Shown here in pieces: positions 28,208-37,934 of a DNA stretch of 64,000 nucleotides. Within the stretch, counting starts at the first letter, position 1, and each line of letters begins with the position of its first letter. Origin of the DNA: JADCRZ01 sp031399065 (GTDB taxonomy: Bacteria; Bacteroidota; Bacteroidia; Chitinophagales; Chitinophagaceae); assembly GCA_031399065.1 (NCBI GenBank), contig JANNOM010000063.1, positions 1 through 64,000 on the forward strand, given 5' to 3'. A program made the translations under genes and the position numbers. The notes beneath the pieces are model-generated. The model was not told where the DNA came from and did not search any database. It worked only from the letters and a program-made list of their open reading frames with translations.

Positions 28208-28615
28208 TTATTCGTATTTAATAAAGGTGGCTACTATCTTTTTCTCCTTAATGTCCGTGGTTGACGAGGAGGTTGTGCCAATAACTTTTTGCTTCTTGGT
28301 TTTAGATATTACACCGGTACCGGTTTGCTGCGTACTAATTACCTCTTCGGTAAGGGTCATTATTACGCCGTCTGCACCTTTAGCCTTACCCAACTCTACT
28401 ACTTTGGTCTGCATAGCGTCCAATGAACTGAAACCTTTTGCTAGATTGGTGGAACCCATAGTAATAAAAGTTTTTTTAACATCTGCTTTATCAAGATAAA
28501 CATCTACATTTTGAGTTGGTGAATAAGTCTTCCCAAAATAAGATGGGGTCGAGCATGCGGCCAATAATGCAAAGAACAGGATTACTAATAACTTAATTGA
28601 TTTTTTCATTTTCAT
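28208..28615 (-). CDS. Lipoprotein of unknown function (135 residues)
   Basis: I do not recognise a named family. Residues 1-20 form a lipoprotein signal with lipobox LLAAC. The mature part has an ordered core with KTFITMGSTNLAKGFSSLDA, then a helix ending KAKGADGVIMTL, then a Ser/Thr-rich stretch and a C-terminal strand. A helix-then-GADGV/I pattern recalls small envelope-stress lipoproteins in which a short peptide mixes alpha and beta elements. It has no close operon partner; 593 bases of the region upstream hold nothing else. Confidence 0.75.
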   Translation of the reverse strand: MKMKKSIKLLVILFFALLAACSTPSYFGKTYSPTQNVDVYLDKADVKKTFITMGSTNLAKGFSSLDAMQTKVVELGKAKGADGVIMTLTEEVISTQQTGTGVISKTKKQKVIGTTSSSTTDIKEKKIVATFIKYE

Positions 28616-29369
28616 TTACTTTAATTTTTTTTGAATATTACAGTTTATTCTAAGTACAGGAGGAGCGTGCTTGTATCATAAGGATGTTTCTTAAGAAAGG
28701 ATCACATTAAACAACTTCTCTTACCTTTTGCTAAACCAGGAAGCAAAAGTATTTAGACAGGCTAAGATGCAAAACTATATTATTTGAACGGGCGTTTTGT
28801 ACATGCCAATAGAGTAAGATATAGGTTTTGAATGGCATAAGGGGAGGTCACTACACGTATTTAATTCCGGTTTATCGGCACTTTGTATCATTTCTATATG
28901 ATTGATCAAGACTTTCAAGCAGGCAGTAAAAGTTTGTTATTTTATGGCGAAACATGTGTATAATAGTCACATTAAATACTGGCACAGCTACGGATTTTAA
29001 AGTGCTATGGGAAATTTTCTTAAACGACATACATTCTAATAGGATCATTTTATAATTAACGAATTATTTGCTTTTAGTGCGTTCATAAAAAGGTGTAATA
29101 CGGATTTGCACGAAGCTAAACATCCTCCGCTAATATCGGAATATTAAACGTACCTTACGCTTATAATAAGTATATGCACAGAAAAATAGGATGCATTATA
29201 TTCTATCTGAAGTTTACACGCTTCCCGCGAACCTTTATATTATTAAGAATAATTACTATGAAAAAGAGTAATGATTTTGTGGGCCTCTCAGCAGTCAGAA
29301 TTCATAAATGTAATGTAACAGGCTATTTTTATTCTATTGCCATTAACAATAAATCATAACAGAAACAAC
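28616..29369. other. 754-base gap, no gene seen
   Basis: A+T-rich and with many stops in all frames. A 61-codon open frame at 29174-29359 has no family resemblance and overlaps the next gene's leader. I see no tRNA, repeat or strong hairpin. Confidence 0.5.
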
Positions 29370-29762
29370 ATGAAACAAAAGGAAGCAAAACAGTATGCCG
29401 GAGTATGGCTCGATAACCAGCAAGCCATGATCATCTCTACGAGTTCAGAAAGCGATACCGATGACGAATACACTATATCCAATAAGTTAAAGGCGGTCGC
29501 TAACCAGGGCGGCGGCAGCGAACATTCCATGAACAATTCGAAGCAATCCCACCAGCTAAAGTACTTTAAAGAGCTCGCTTTGCTTTTGATACCATATGAT
29601 GAAATCCTGATCTTTGGTCCCGGTCAGTCGCAGGAGCAGATGCAACATCACCTAAAGGAAGACCCACAATTCAATCACAAAAAAGTCACCATCGATAGCT
29701 CTGATCAACTCACTGATCCGCAGCGGATCGCTAAAGTCCGTGACTTTTTTAAAGGACATTAA
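29370..29762 (+). CDS. Small conserved Bacteroidota protein, nucleic-acid/eRF1-like fold suspected
   Basis: A 130-residue soluble protein. The N-terminal pattern GVWLDNQQAMIIS, a polar linker, then YFKELALLLIPYDEILIFGPGQSQEQM and VRDFF at the end follow the layout of small Bacteroidota proteins in which an 'FGP' turn precedes a helix. The arrangement resembles the third domain of eRF1-like proteins, but I cannot confirm that. I chose ATG 29370 over the upstream 29337 because conservation begins there. It is monocistronic. Confidence 0.55.
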   Translation: MKQKEAKQYAGVWLDNQQAMIISTSSESDTDDEYTISNKLKAVANQGGGSEHSMNNSKQSHQLKYFKELALLLIPYDEILIFGPGQSQEQMQHHLKEDPQFNHKKVTIDSSDQLTDPQRIAKVRDFFKGH

Positions 29763-30085
29763 TACTTTCTTCTTATACTATTTGCTGTTAGATTGTATCA
29801 GCAGTCTGCATGAGATACGTTTCGAATAAAGATATGAAAACAGATGATTTTATAAAGACCATTTTTAATTAAGTAAATCAGGGTTAAATATAGTCGTTCA
29901 TTATGTAGTAATAGCATAAAGCCTCCATCAGAACAAAGGTACCATGATAATTATGACATCCTGCTCTAGTAAAAATAAGCACGGTGATGGAAAGGATCCA
30001 ATCATAATTGATCAGCCTTTAAGTATATAAAAGGCTTCAAATTAATCTTTTGGAGGATTCCCTGATGTTAATCGGGGTTTTAATG
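29763..30085. other. Gap with possible lipoprotein N-terminal relic
   Basis: No intact gene. A 28-codon frame at 29944-30030 encodes a lipoprotein-like start (M-I-I-M-T-S-C-S-S-K) that then stops. Beside the LacI relic it may be the stump of a lost sugar-utilisation gene. Low confidence. Confidence 0.3.
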
Positions 30086-30325
30086 TTATAATTCTATCCT
30101 CTTGTTTATTGTCGCTATAAAGTCAATAAAAATCCTGGCAGCTATTTTACCCATTCCAAAAGCAGGTTGATCGACGCTTGGCATAGAACGGCTTACCAGG
30201 CTGACAATGGGCTCATTATTAAATCCTATCAATCCCATATTTCCGGGCATATTAAGACCTTTTCGTTAATGGTGCGTATTGCTCCTAACGCAATACGATC
30301 GCTTATGGCAAATTACCACTTATCA
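30086..30325 (-). pseudogene. LacI-family regulator, C-terminal relic
   Basis: On the minus strand, a frame ending at the TAA at 30086-30088 reads NMGLIGFNNEPIVSLVSRSM, then PSVDQPAFGMGKIAARIF, which is the effector-domain C-terminus of a LacI-family protein. Just upstream, in another frame, FAISDRIALGAIRTINEK continues the same domain, and a stop interrupts the residues before that. So at least one frameshift and one nonsense codon are present, and the N-terminal two thirds, including the helix-turn-helix, are gone. It cannot bind DNA. It probably controlled a neighbouring carbohydrate gene that has also been lost. Confidence 0.8.
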
Positions 30326-30408
30326 ACTATTCCCTGAATTTTATGTAAAATTTTGAGGCTCAACATCAATTTTTTAATATCTTTCTGCAGAAACTATCCA
30401 ACCATTAT

Positions 30409-31299
30409 ATGCAACTCATTATTCAGCACCTCTCCAAAACCTACGCCAATGGGGTACAGGCGTTAAAAGACATTAACTTAACAATTAACGCGGGTATGTT
30501 CGGTCTGCTAGGACCGAACGGAGCAGGCAAATCGAGTCTGATGCGAACGATCGCCACGCTTCAGGATCCGGATGGAGGCTCCATACGGTTCGGGGCGCTG
30601 GATGTACTTCACCAAAAGGAGGAAGTACGCCGGATACTGGGCTACCTGCCGCAGGAGTTTGGCGTTTATCCGAAGATATCCGCGGAAGATCTCTTAGATC
30701 ATCTGGCAGTGCTAAAAGGTATCCTGCACCGTAAAGAGCGAAAGGAACTGGTAACGTCTCTGTTGCACAAGACTAATCTTTTTAACGACAGAAAGAAACA
30801 CCTATCAGGTTATTCCGGGGGTATGAAACAACGCTTTGGTATAGCGCAGGCCTTGTTGTCTAACCCTAAATTGATAATTGTGGACGAACCTACGGCAGGC
30901 CTCGACCCGGCGGAACGCAATCGCTTCCTGAATCTACTGGGGGAACTGGGTGATGATACGATCGTGATACTTTCCACGCACATAGTGGAAGATGTAAAAG
31001 AACTATGTACGGATATGGCCATCATTAACCGCGGTGAGCTGCTTATGCAGGGCAATCCACTGAAATCGCTGGAATCACTAAAGGGTAAGGTTTGGAGTCA
31101 GCGGGTGAGCCGCGAGGCGGCCGTGGACTATAAAGAACGATTCCATGTTATATCGGATAAACTGGTAGGGGGCAAACCTACACTGCATGTAATAGCGGAT
31201 AGTCAACCCGAGCAGGGTTTTGAACTGGTACAACCCGACCTGGAAGATGTCTATTTCTCTTACATTTTCGGAACGCCATCCCATCATCACACCGTTTAA
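30409..31299 (+). CDS. ABC transporter ATP-binding protein
   Basis: A 296-residue ABC ATPase: Walker A GPNGAGKSS (about residue 36), signature SGYSGGMKQR, Walker B LIIVDEPTAGLDP and the switch His in STHIVEDV are all present. The C-terminal 80 residues are a variable domain. It lies 10 bases before the permease-peptidase fusion gene, whose transport partner it must be. The pairing with an M1-like permease suggests export of, or signalling about, peptides, but the substrate is unknown. Confidence 0.94.
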   Translation: MQLIIQHLSKTYANGVQALKDINLTINAGMFGLLGPNGAGKSSLMRTIATLQDPDGGSIRFGALDVLHQKEEVRRILGYLPQEFGVYPKISAEDLLDHLAVLKGILHRKERKELVTSLLHKTNLFNDRKKHLSGYSGGMKQRFGIAQALLSNPKLIIVDEPTAGLDPAERNRFLNLLGELGDDTIVILSTHIVEDVKELCTDMAIINRGELLMQGNPLKSLESLKGKVWSQRVSREAAVDYKERFHVISDKLVGGKPTLHVIADSQPEQGFELVQPDLEDVYFSYIFGTPSHHHTV

Positions 31300-31309
31300 T
31301 ATTACCATT

Positions 31310-34300
31310 ATGCTTTGGTCAATTATAAAGTTTGAGATCCGGTACCGGCTTAATAGGCCAGCCACCTATATCTATTTTTTTATATTCTTTTTGCTAGCCT
31401 TTCTGGCAGTGTCATGGGAAGGACTTCAATTCGGGGGGGACATAGGAAAAATAAAACAGAATGCTTCCTCCGTATTGTTCAGTATTGCAAGTGTCTTCGG
31501 GCTGATACCAGGCATGTTTATCGCTTCTGCTGTAATGGGCGTTCCCATTCTGCGCGATTTCGAGCATAAGATGGAATCATTTATATTCACCACTAATATT
31601 ACCAAGACAAGCTATCTGTTGGGGCGTTTCACCGGTTCATTCCTGATTCTGCTGATTATTTCTACGGGGTTTTTCTGGGGTGGTTATCTTGGGTGTTTAA
31701 TGCCCTGGGTAGATCGTTCGAGGTATCTTCCCGTGTCACTTGGCCAGTTCTGCTGGCCCTGGCTAATCATGATAGTATGTAACATGTTTGTATTCTCCTG
31801 TCTGTTTTTTGCCTGCGGTGCTCTCACACGCAAAATGCTGTTCGTATATCTTCAGGCAATCGTGTTGCTTGCTTTATACATAACCGTCGATTCGCTGGCG
31901 GGCAATATAGAGAATATGAATAAGGCGGCGCTCATCGATCCCTTTGGTAATTACACGGTGCAGGCAGTTACCCGCTATTGGACGGTTGCCGAAAAGAATA
32001 CCCTCATAGTGCCCTTTAGCGGCCTGCTACTGATAAATCGCTTAATCTGGGTCGGCGCGGCGGTAGTATTTCTGCTGGTTACGTTCGTGAGTTTCCGGTT
32101 CAGGTCTGTGTACACCGGCGTATTTAAAAAGAAGTCGCGCAAATCAAAAAATGCCGCCATACCAGCCAATCAAACCATCCCTTTTATAAAACCTGTTTAC
32201 AATACGTCTACCTGGCTGAAGCAGGTAACTGTGTTAACCAAAATTTACTTCAAAGAGATATTCCGATCGGTGCCATTTATAGGCATGGGACTGGTGGGGG
32301 TCGTACTGATAGCCGTTAATGCGGCATATGCATCTACCTTTTATGGGCAGGAGCTATATCCCTTGTCTTCCAACATTGCCGCATTCATAGCCAGCCAGGT
32401 AGGATTGATCATCAGTATCATGGTACTTTTTTACTCCGGAGAACTGGTATGGAAAGAAAGAGATGTTCGGTTTAACCAAATATTCGACGCCCTGCCTGCC
32501 AGTGATACCGTACCTGTTATCAGCAAATTCCTGGCACTTTCAGCCGTCTTACTGGTATATCTTTTTTTCATGATACCCATCGGAATGCTGATACAGCTGT
32601 TTAAAGGGTTTTCTTTTATAGAACCAGGAGTTTATATAAAGATATTATTGCTGCGTGTGTATGTTCCTATGCTCATATATACTGCCATGACTCTTTTTGT
32701 ACAGAGCCTCAGCTCCAACAGATTTATAGGGTATGCTATCAGCATACTCTTTTATATCTATATTCTCTTTGCCAATCAGATCAAGGTATTTTACAATTTG
32801 TTTATTCCTAATAGTGGCCAAACAGGTCCTTACTCTGACATGAACGGCTTCGCCGCCGGCAGTGAGAAGTTTTGGGTGCTAAAAGCGTTCTGGATAGGAG
32901 TAAGCGGTCTATTACTCGTTATAGCCGTACTATTTTATCAGCGGGGTACGGACAATAGCTTGCGGACAAGACTGTTCAATAGCAAACAACGGTTCAGGAG
33001 ACCGCAGGTGATCGTAACCCTGATATGTCTGCTGCTGGCACTTTCCGCGGCAAGTTATTACTATATAAATACGAATGTATGGAACCGGTACATTAATCCT
33101 CAGCAGGAGATGGACATACATGCCGCATACGAAAAAGAGCTGAAACCCGGCTATGAAAAAATGCCGCAGCCCAGTGTGGTAAATATTAAAGGTCAGGTGG
33201 ACCTGTTCCCGGAAAATGGCGATCTGAATATGAAGGCCACCATTACATACAAAAATCTTTTACCTGATGCAATAACAAAATTATTCTTACAGTCACCTGA
33301 AGATAATAATTTTAACTTCACTAAAATGGATTTTAACGTGCCGGCAAAACTGGTTAAATCATATCCAGATTATAAAGTTAAAATATATCAGCTCATTACG
33401 CCATTGCAACCCGGCGACTCCTTGGAACTTCAGGTAGCGGGTAATCGTATTCAAAAAGGGTTCGTTAACGGTACTTCCGACGGTAGCTATGTAAATAACG
33501 GAACCTTTATCAATAACGGGGATTTTCTTCCATTTATTGGTTATCAGAACCAGTATGAATTACCGAATACGGATGATCGTAAAAAGCGGGGGCTTAAAGA
33601 ACAAAAGGGACTGGCTCCACGTACAGATACGATTGCCAGGCGATACAATCTTTTTGCGCAACGGGGCCGAACCCGCCTCGATATGGTGATCAGTACCGCC
33701 CCCGACCAAATAGCTATGTCGCCCGGTTATCTGAAAAAGAAGTGGATACAAAATGGAAGAGCATACTTCGAGTACCAAATGGATCAGCCGATTTTCAATT
33801 TCTTCAATATTATTTCCGGGCGCTATACCGTTAAGCAAAGCAAGTGGAAGGGAGTAAACCTGGAAATCTATTATCATAAAGACCATCCTTTTAACCTCGA
33901 TGTAATGATGCAAAGCCTAAAGGACGGGCTGGATTATAACAACACTCATTTTAGTCCCTACCTCTACCGCCAGATGCGCATCATCGAATATCCCCGGTAC
34001 AGGAGTTTTGCCCAATCCTTTCCCAACACGGTTCCTTTTTCAGAATCTATCGGCTTCGTGTTCCGCCGCAGGCCAGAGAAACTGGATATGTGCTATTATG
34101 TTACCGCCCACGAACTGGGGCATCAGTGGTGGGCTCACCAGGTTTGCGAAGCTAATACCGCAGGTGCCCAGATGTTCTCGGAAAGTCTATCTCAGTACAG
34201 CTCATTGATGTTATTGAAAAAATCGCTGCCCATCGAGGAACTGCGACGTTATCTTAAATACGAACTGGACGGATATCTTAATGGACGTTCTGCGGAACGT

Positions 34301-34879
34301 AAAAATGAAAACCCGCTGGATCAAACGGACAATCAGGGTTATATACATTATCAGAAGGGTTCACTGGCCAATTTCGCCATGCAGGATTATATCGGCGAAG
34401 AAAATATGAATAAGGCATTGCGCAAACTGATCGCCAATTATGCTAATGGCGATCAATACCCTACTACCGATGTGTTAACCAGCTATATCAGAGAGGTAAC
34501 TCCTGATAGTTTAAAATACGTGGTAGATGATCTTTACAGTCGGATCACGCTATTCGAAAACCGGGTAATAAGCCCCACCGCAAAAAAGGTAAAGAATGGG
34601 TACGAGGTCATTATACCTGTTCAAGCGGTTAAATACTATGCCGACCGTGACGGGAACGAAAAACGGACTCCCGTTAAGGATTATATTGATATAGGTATAT
34701 TCGCTATGGTAAATGATAAGGAGAAGCTGGTTTACCTTAAGCGGGAGAAATTTAGCAGCGAACAAAGAATATTCAACATTACACTTAAAGAAAAGCCTAT
34801 ACGTGCCGGTATTGATCCTGTGTACAAACTGATCGACCGCAATACGGAGGATAATACCGCTGTGGTGGAGATTCCGTAG
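31310..34879 (+). CDS. ABC permease fused to M1-type metallopeptidase
   Basis: A 1189-residue fusion. The N-terminal half has about twelve hydrophobic segments in two ABC-2-like blocks (about 10-260 and 310-580, separated by a basic linker). The C-terminal half is exported-side peptidase: an M1 aminopeptidase-like N-terminal beta domain, then the zinc motif HELGH at 934-938 with the third ligand Glu in MFSESLSQY twenty residues beyond, then a helical domain. The zinc ligands are intact. I chose ATG 31310; the frame also has a TTG at 31220 inside the ATPase gene. This architecture is known from Bacteroidota ABC permease/M1 proteins. It may process and move peptides in one complex. Confidence 0.9.
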   Translation: MLWSIIKFEIRYRLNRPATYIYFFIFFLLAFLAVSWEGLQFGGDIGKIKQNASSVLFSIASVFGLIPGMFIASAVMGVPILRDFEHKMESFIFTTNITKTSYLLGRFTGSFLILLIISTGFFWGGYLGCLMPWVDRSRYLPVSLGQFCWPWLIMIVCNMFVFSCLFFACGALTRKMLFVYLQAIVLLALYITVDSLAGNIENMNKAALIDPFGNYTVQAVTRYWTVAEKNTLIVPFSGLLLINRLIWVGAAVVFLLVTFVSFRFRSVYTGVFKKKSRKSKNAAIPANQTIPFIKPVYNTSTWLKQVTVLTKIYFKEIFRSVPFIGMGLVGVVLIAVNAAYASTFYGQELYPLSSNIAAFIASQVGLIISIMVLFYSGELVWKERDVRFNQIFDALPASDTVPVISKFLALSAVLLVYLFFMIPIGMLIQLFKGFSFIEPGVYIKILLLRVYVPMLIYTAMTLFVQSLSSNRFIGYAISILFYIYILFANQIKVFYNLFIPNSGQTGPYSDMNGFAAGSEKFWVLKAFWIGVSGLLLVIAVLFYQRGTDNSLRTRLFNSKQRFRRPQVIVTLICLLLALSAASYYYINTNVWNRYINPQQEMDIHAAYEKELKPGYEKMPQPSVVNIKGQVDLFPENGDLNMKATITYKNLLPDAITKLFLQSPEDNNFNFTKMDFNVPAKLVKSYPDYKVKIYQLITPLQPGDSLELQVAGNRIQKGFVNGTSDGSYVNNGTFINNGDFLPFIGYQNQYELPNTDDRKKRGLKEQKGLAPRTDTIARRYNLFAQRGRTRLDMVISTAPDQIAMSPGYLKKKWIQNGRAYFEYQMDQPIFNFFNIISGRYTVKQSKWKGVNLEIYYHKDHPFNLDVMMQSLKDGLDYNNTHFSPYLYRQMRIIEYPRYRSFAQSFPNTVPFSESIGFVFRRRPEKLDMCYYVTAHELGHQWWAHQVCEANTAGAQMFSESLSQYSSLMLLKKSLPIEELRRYLKYELDGYLNGRSAERKNENPLDQTDNQGYIHYQKGSLANFAMQDYIGEENMNKALRKLIANYANGDQYPTTDVLTSYIREVTPDSLKYVVDDLYSRITLFENRVISPTAKKVKNGYEVIIPVQAVKYYADRDGNEKRTPVKDYIDIGIFAMVNDKEKLVYLKREKFSSEQRIFNITLKEKPIRAGIDPVYKLIDRNTEDNTAVVEIP

Positions 34880-34976
34880 TGCGTATGATTTGAATTTCTG
34901 GATACGATATTATCTTCAAGATGGTGAGAATATTCTTTTGGATGGCTTCAATCGCTTGCGTGGTTAAATTTACCCC

Positions 34977-36119
34977 TTACTTATTGAACAATAACAATCC
35001 GGCGACAGCCGCCGCCAGGATAAGAACAGGCTCCGGTAATTTTTTAAACCGGAGGAGTAATAATGCTACTATCACAGCAATTACGATAGAAACAGTATCT
35101 GTTAACTGCCGCCTGGCTAATACAACTACTGCGCCCGCAATAGCCCCTACGGCGGCGGCTGTAACACCTCCAATAAACGCTTTAATGCCCGGATGATTCC
35201 CATATTTTTTAAAATAAGGGGCAGGTAAAATTGTAAACAGGTAACACGGAAGAAAGGTGGCAAGTGCAGCTACACAGGCTCCTGAAAAGCCTGCCACTAA
35301 ATAGCCAATAAATCCGACGGTGATTACCACCGGCCCGGGCGTTATCATAGCTACTGCAACGGAGTCGGTAAATTGCTGGTCGTTCAGCCACTGGTAATCC
35401 TTAACCACACCTCCATACAAAAAAGGTACGATCGCGAGGCCGCTCCCAAACACAAATGCACCTGCTTTTAAAAAGAACCAGGCAATTTGAAATAGTTTAT
35501 GATTAACTGTTATACTACCGGCTACCTGCAACAGCAAGGGAGAAAGAAAAACACCGTTGCTTGTCCGGAATGATTTAGGCGTGGCTTTCACCCACCAGTA
35601 GATGACACCAGCCCCTAACACCAGCCAGAGGCTTTCCCGTTCGGTAAGCACCGTCGCAACAGCTACCACTCCAAAAACCCCCCATAACAACCGGTCCGTC
35701 TTAAGCGTCTTCTTTACCAGTTTATAACTACTTATCGCAATGATCCCGATTACCGCTGCTCCGATACCATAAAATAATGCCTGCACCCAGGGTAAACCTC
35801 CAGACCGTACGTAGAAATAGCCAAGTGCCAGTACCATAAGAAAAGAAGGGACGACGAAAGCAATACCTACCAGCGTGGCACCCCATACCCGGTAATGGAT
35901 ATACCCGATATAGATAGCCAGTTGCGCGGCCAACGGACCAGGGGCCAGTTGAGCGAGTGCCAGCCCTTCATTATATTCTTCTTCTGAAATCCATTTACGT
36001 TCTTCCACGAGGTCCCGTTGCATATAGCCTACCAGTGCCACAGGTCCACCAAAGCCAATAGTTCCTAATTTTAAAAAGTAAGCTATTAACGCGCGAAGGG
36101 GATAATGCGGTGCTGTCAT
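34977..36119 (-). CDS. chrA: Chromate transporter, ChrA (CHR) family
   Basis: A 381-residue membrane protein made of two homologous halves, each opening with the CHR motif: FLKLGTIGFGGPVALVGYMQ at the N-terminus and FLKAGAFVFGSGLAIVPFL in the middle. Both halves also hold the LAPGP/ITPGP segment (LAQLAPGPLAAQLA and AMITPGPVVITVG). ChrA exports chromate, probably in exchange for sulphate. The fusion of two CHR domains is the long-chain form. I chose ATG 36119; earlier residues of the frame are not family-like. It converges on the ABC-M1 gene. Confidence 0.9.
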   Translation of the reverse strand: MTAPHYPLRALIAYFLKLGTIGFGGPVALVGYMQRDLVEERKWISEEEYNEGLALAQLAPGPLAAQLAIYIGYIHYRVWGATLVGIAFVVPSFLMVLALGYFYVRSGGLPWVQALFYGIGAAVIGIIAISSYKLVKKTLKTDRLLWGVFGVVAVATVLTERESLWLVLGAGVIYWWVKATPKSFRTSNGVFLSPLLLQVAGSITVNHKLFQIAWFFLKAGAFVFGSGLAIVPFLYGGVVKDYQWLNDQQFTDSVAVAMITPGPVVITVGFIGYLVAGFSGACVAALATFLPCYLFTILPAPYFKKYGNHPGIKAFIGGVTAAAVGAIAGAVVVLARRQLTDTVSIVIAVIVALLLLRFKKLPEPVLILAAAVAGLLLFNK

Positions 36120-36414
36120 ATAAATGATCGTTCTTAAAAGGTAATACTTAAATTGAAATCCAATTGTAAAAGTCCAAAGCAATTCATCTTCAAATCTAAT
36201 TGGCGATGGCATGGCTGCAAAATAGCTGCTGTTCTATCTTACCATTCTGATAAATCTTTGATTTGATCCGGCAATAGTAAAACTTGTCAGTACCTTAAAA
36301 TAGAATAAAAATGACTGTTTTGTATATAGATTAATTTTTGAGTAATTTTTTCAATAATAAGGACGGATTTTCCGCTGTATGTTATTTATTAAAGTGCAAA
36401 AGATACCGGCAATT

Positions 36415-37046
36415 TTACGATACATCAGTTGTTACATCAAACCCTTTAAAACTACCCACCACTGCAAGACTTGTAATTTTGGCGGCGACCTCCTTGTTTT
36501 TGACTTTTTCCGCTATCTGATTAAGCGTTGAGCCCGACCCTACTGCATCATCAATGGATAACAGATGTTTGAAATGCCGCTGTTCGGTCACCGCAAATGT
36601 GTTTACGCATTCCTTATTCGTTCATCCAGTTTGGAGAGTGATTTCTGCAGCACAGGTATTATCCCACTAAGCTTTTTTATAGCAATCACAGGCAAAGCAA
36701 TCCTAAGTTGTGTTTCCAGGAATTTCATGAGTTGTACTTCCCGGCGGATCGTGGGGGGCACAAAACCGACTGCATCTACTCCCTGTTTCTCCACCAACTG
36801 CTTAATAAGGGGAGCAATTTCCTTAAGCATTATCGACATCAGGTATTTACTCTGCCCCTGATTAGCATAGTGCAGGAGGGTTCCCAGGCGTGTTTCCCCA
36901 AAACGTTTAATGGCATAGAAGTACAGGTAATAAAGCGCGTCAAGCCATATTTGTTATACCCTTTGGTATTGGTTAATTTTTCCATCCATCTACCGTGCCA
37001 TCCTCTTCATAGTAAGCGATATACTTTTTAAGTTGCCCGGTGGCTT
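36415..37046 (-). pseudogene. Phosphoribosyltransferase relic (ComF-like), several frameshifts
   Basis: Four minus-strand pieces in different frames join into one protein. From the 5' side: LKKYIAYYEEDGTVDGW, then LTNTKGYNKYGL, then DALYYLYFYAIKRFGETRLG running into QGVDAVGFVPPTIRREVQL, then HFKHLLSIDDAVGSGSTLN to the TAA at 36415. The last contains the PRPP-binding loop DDAVGSGST of the PRT/ComF family. Frame changes fall near 36976, 36941 and 36604. The intact gene would have encoded about 210 residues or more. The middle piece, 36603-36839, is the only stretch that looks open. Confidence 0.85.
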
Positions 37047-37193
37047 ACAGCCCAATAAAGAAATTAAAATACAAGTTAATAGCTTAAAGGCCAAAGAATT
37101 CAGCCCAGCCCGAACCGAAGTAGAGCGATGCAAATAGCCGAAATTTCAACGTATGGCCCTGCTTGCTCAAAACCCATATTAGCGTTCGTCGTT

Positions 37194-37751
37194 TCAATTT
37201 TGTTTTGTAGTCATTTCAAAAAGATTGGGATAGTGAACCACCAATCCTTGTTCGTCAATCTTAATCTCGGCTTTGAAGCTTTTGTTATAATTCTCGTAGA
37301 TATAACGGTCGGCAGTAATTCTTGTATAAATTTGTTTGACTGTTTTAGTCTCCTTTTCAAGAATGTCAAAATATAGAACCTCTATAATTTTACGTTCGTC
37401 GTCTTTTAAATGTAGTCTGTTGATAGGTAAAGTATTTGTGAAAGGCGTTAGTGAAATGTCAATGTCAAATATGTTTTTTAGTTTGTCATCAGGCTTGCCA
37501 TTGAGTAAAAATTTTCCATCTTGTTTTTCTAAAGTAAATAATTGATAGGAATTGTTAACCTGTGCCTTTAAGTTTACAAATGTTGTTTCCCAATTTTTAT
37601 TTGTCTTAACGTGATACTCAACTTTATAAATTTGACTTTCATAGTCACCGATAATTGTAGAAATTATTTCATTCCCAGCAATTGTCTTTGTCAAAGTGCA
37701 ATTTTCTATTGAATGGTAGAATTTTCCGGTCCAAATTATATTTGTCTGCAT
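37194..37751 (-). CDS. Putative glycolipid-binding domain protein
   Basis: A 185-residue soluble protein matching the putative glycolipid-binding family: opening ...IIWTGKFYHSIENCTL, then the core segment DIDISLTPFTNTLPINRL (the typical TPFTNTLPI-RL motif) and the C-terminal QIYTRI...YIYEN...VDEQGLVVHYPNLF layout. Domain structures show a beta-barrel with a lipid pocket; the role is unproven. I chose ATG 37751; the longer frame starts with TTG. It is intact amid pseudogenes. Confidence 0.8.
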   Translation of the reverse strand: MQTNIIWTGKFYHSIENCTLTKTIAGNEIISTIIGDYESQIYKVEYHVKTNKNWETTFVNLKAQVNNSYQLFTLEKQDGKFLLNGKPDDKLKNIFDIDISLTPFTNTLPINRLHLKDDERKIIEVLYFDILEKETKTVKQIYTRITADRYIYENYNKSFKAEIKIDEQGLVVHYPNLFEMTTKQN

Positions 37752-37871
37752 AGTCTCCAAGGTTATTTGGTTTGCAATTACAGCTAACAGTTATCCACCA
37801 ATAATTTCTAATGGGTCAATTGGCAGCTTTTTTGTCCGATACCAAAGTATTTTCAAATTTAGTTTGTACCC

Positions 37872-37907
37872 TTGACATACTGTTGTCCAACCACCAAATT
37901 ACTTTTG
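37872..37907 (+). promoter_or_regulatory. Promoter: TTGACA and TACTTTTG
   Basis: TTGACA at 37872 and an exact -7 box TACTTTTG at 37900-37907 lie 22 bases apart, 28 bases before the SnoaL-like pseudogene. A good match to the phylum's promoter pattern, now leading to a broken gene. Confidence 0.45.
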
Positions 37908-37934
37908 CACTGCATAAGTTAAAGATTTAATACA

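Noticed and set aside
28173..28499. 108-codon plus-strand frame
   Set aside because: Antisense to the lipoprotein at 28208-28615, which has a signal and lipobox.
28975..29000. Sigma-54-like TGGCAC in the 28.6-29.4 kb gap
   Set aside because: The -12 part at the right spacing does not match and no gene starts nearby.
29174..29359. 61-codon plus-strand frame in the gap
   Set aside because: No recognisable motif, atypical composition and overlap with the leader of the 29370 gene.
34921..35196. 91-codon plus-strand frame
   Set aside because: Antisense to the ChrA C-terminal half; repetitive Ala/Thr content is a by-product of membrane-helix codons on the other strand.
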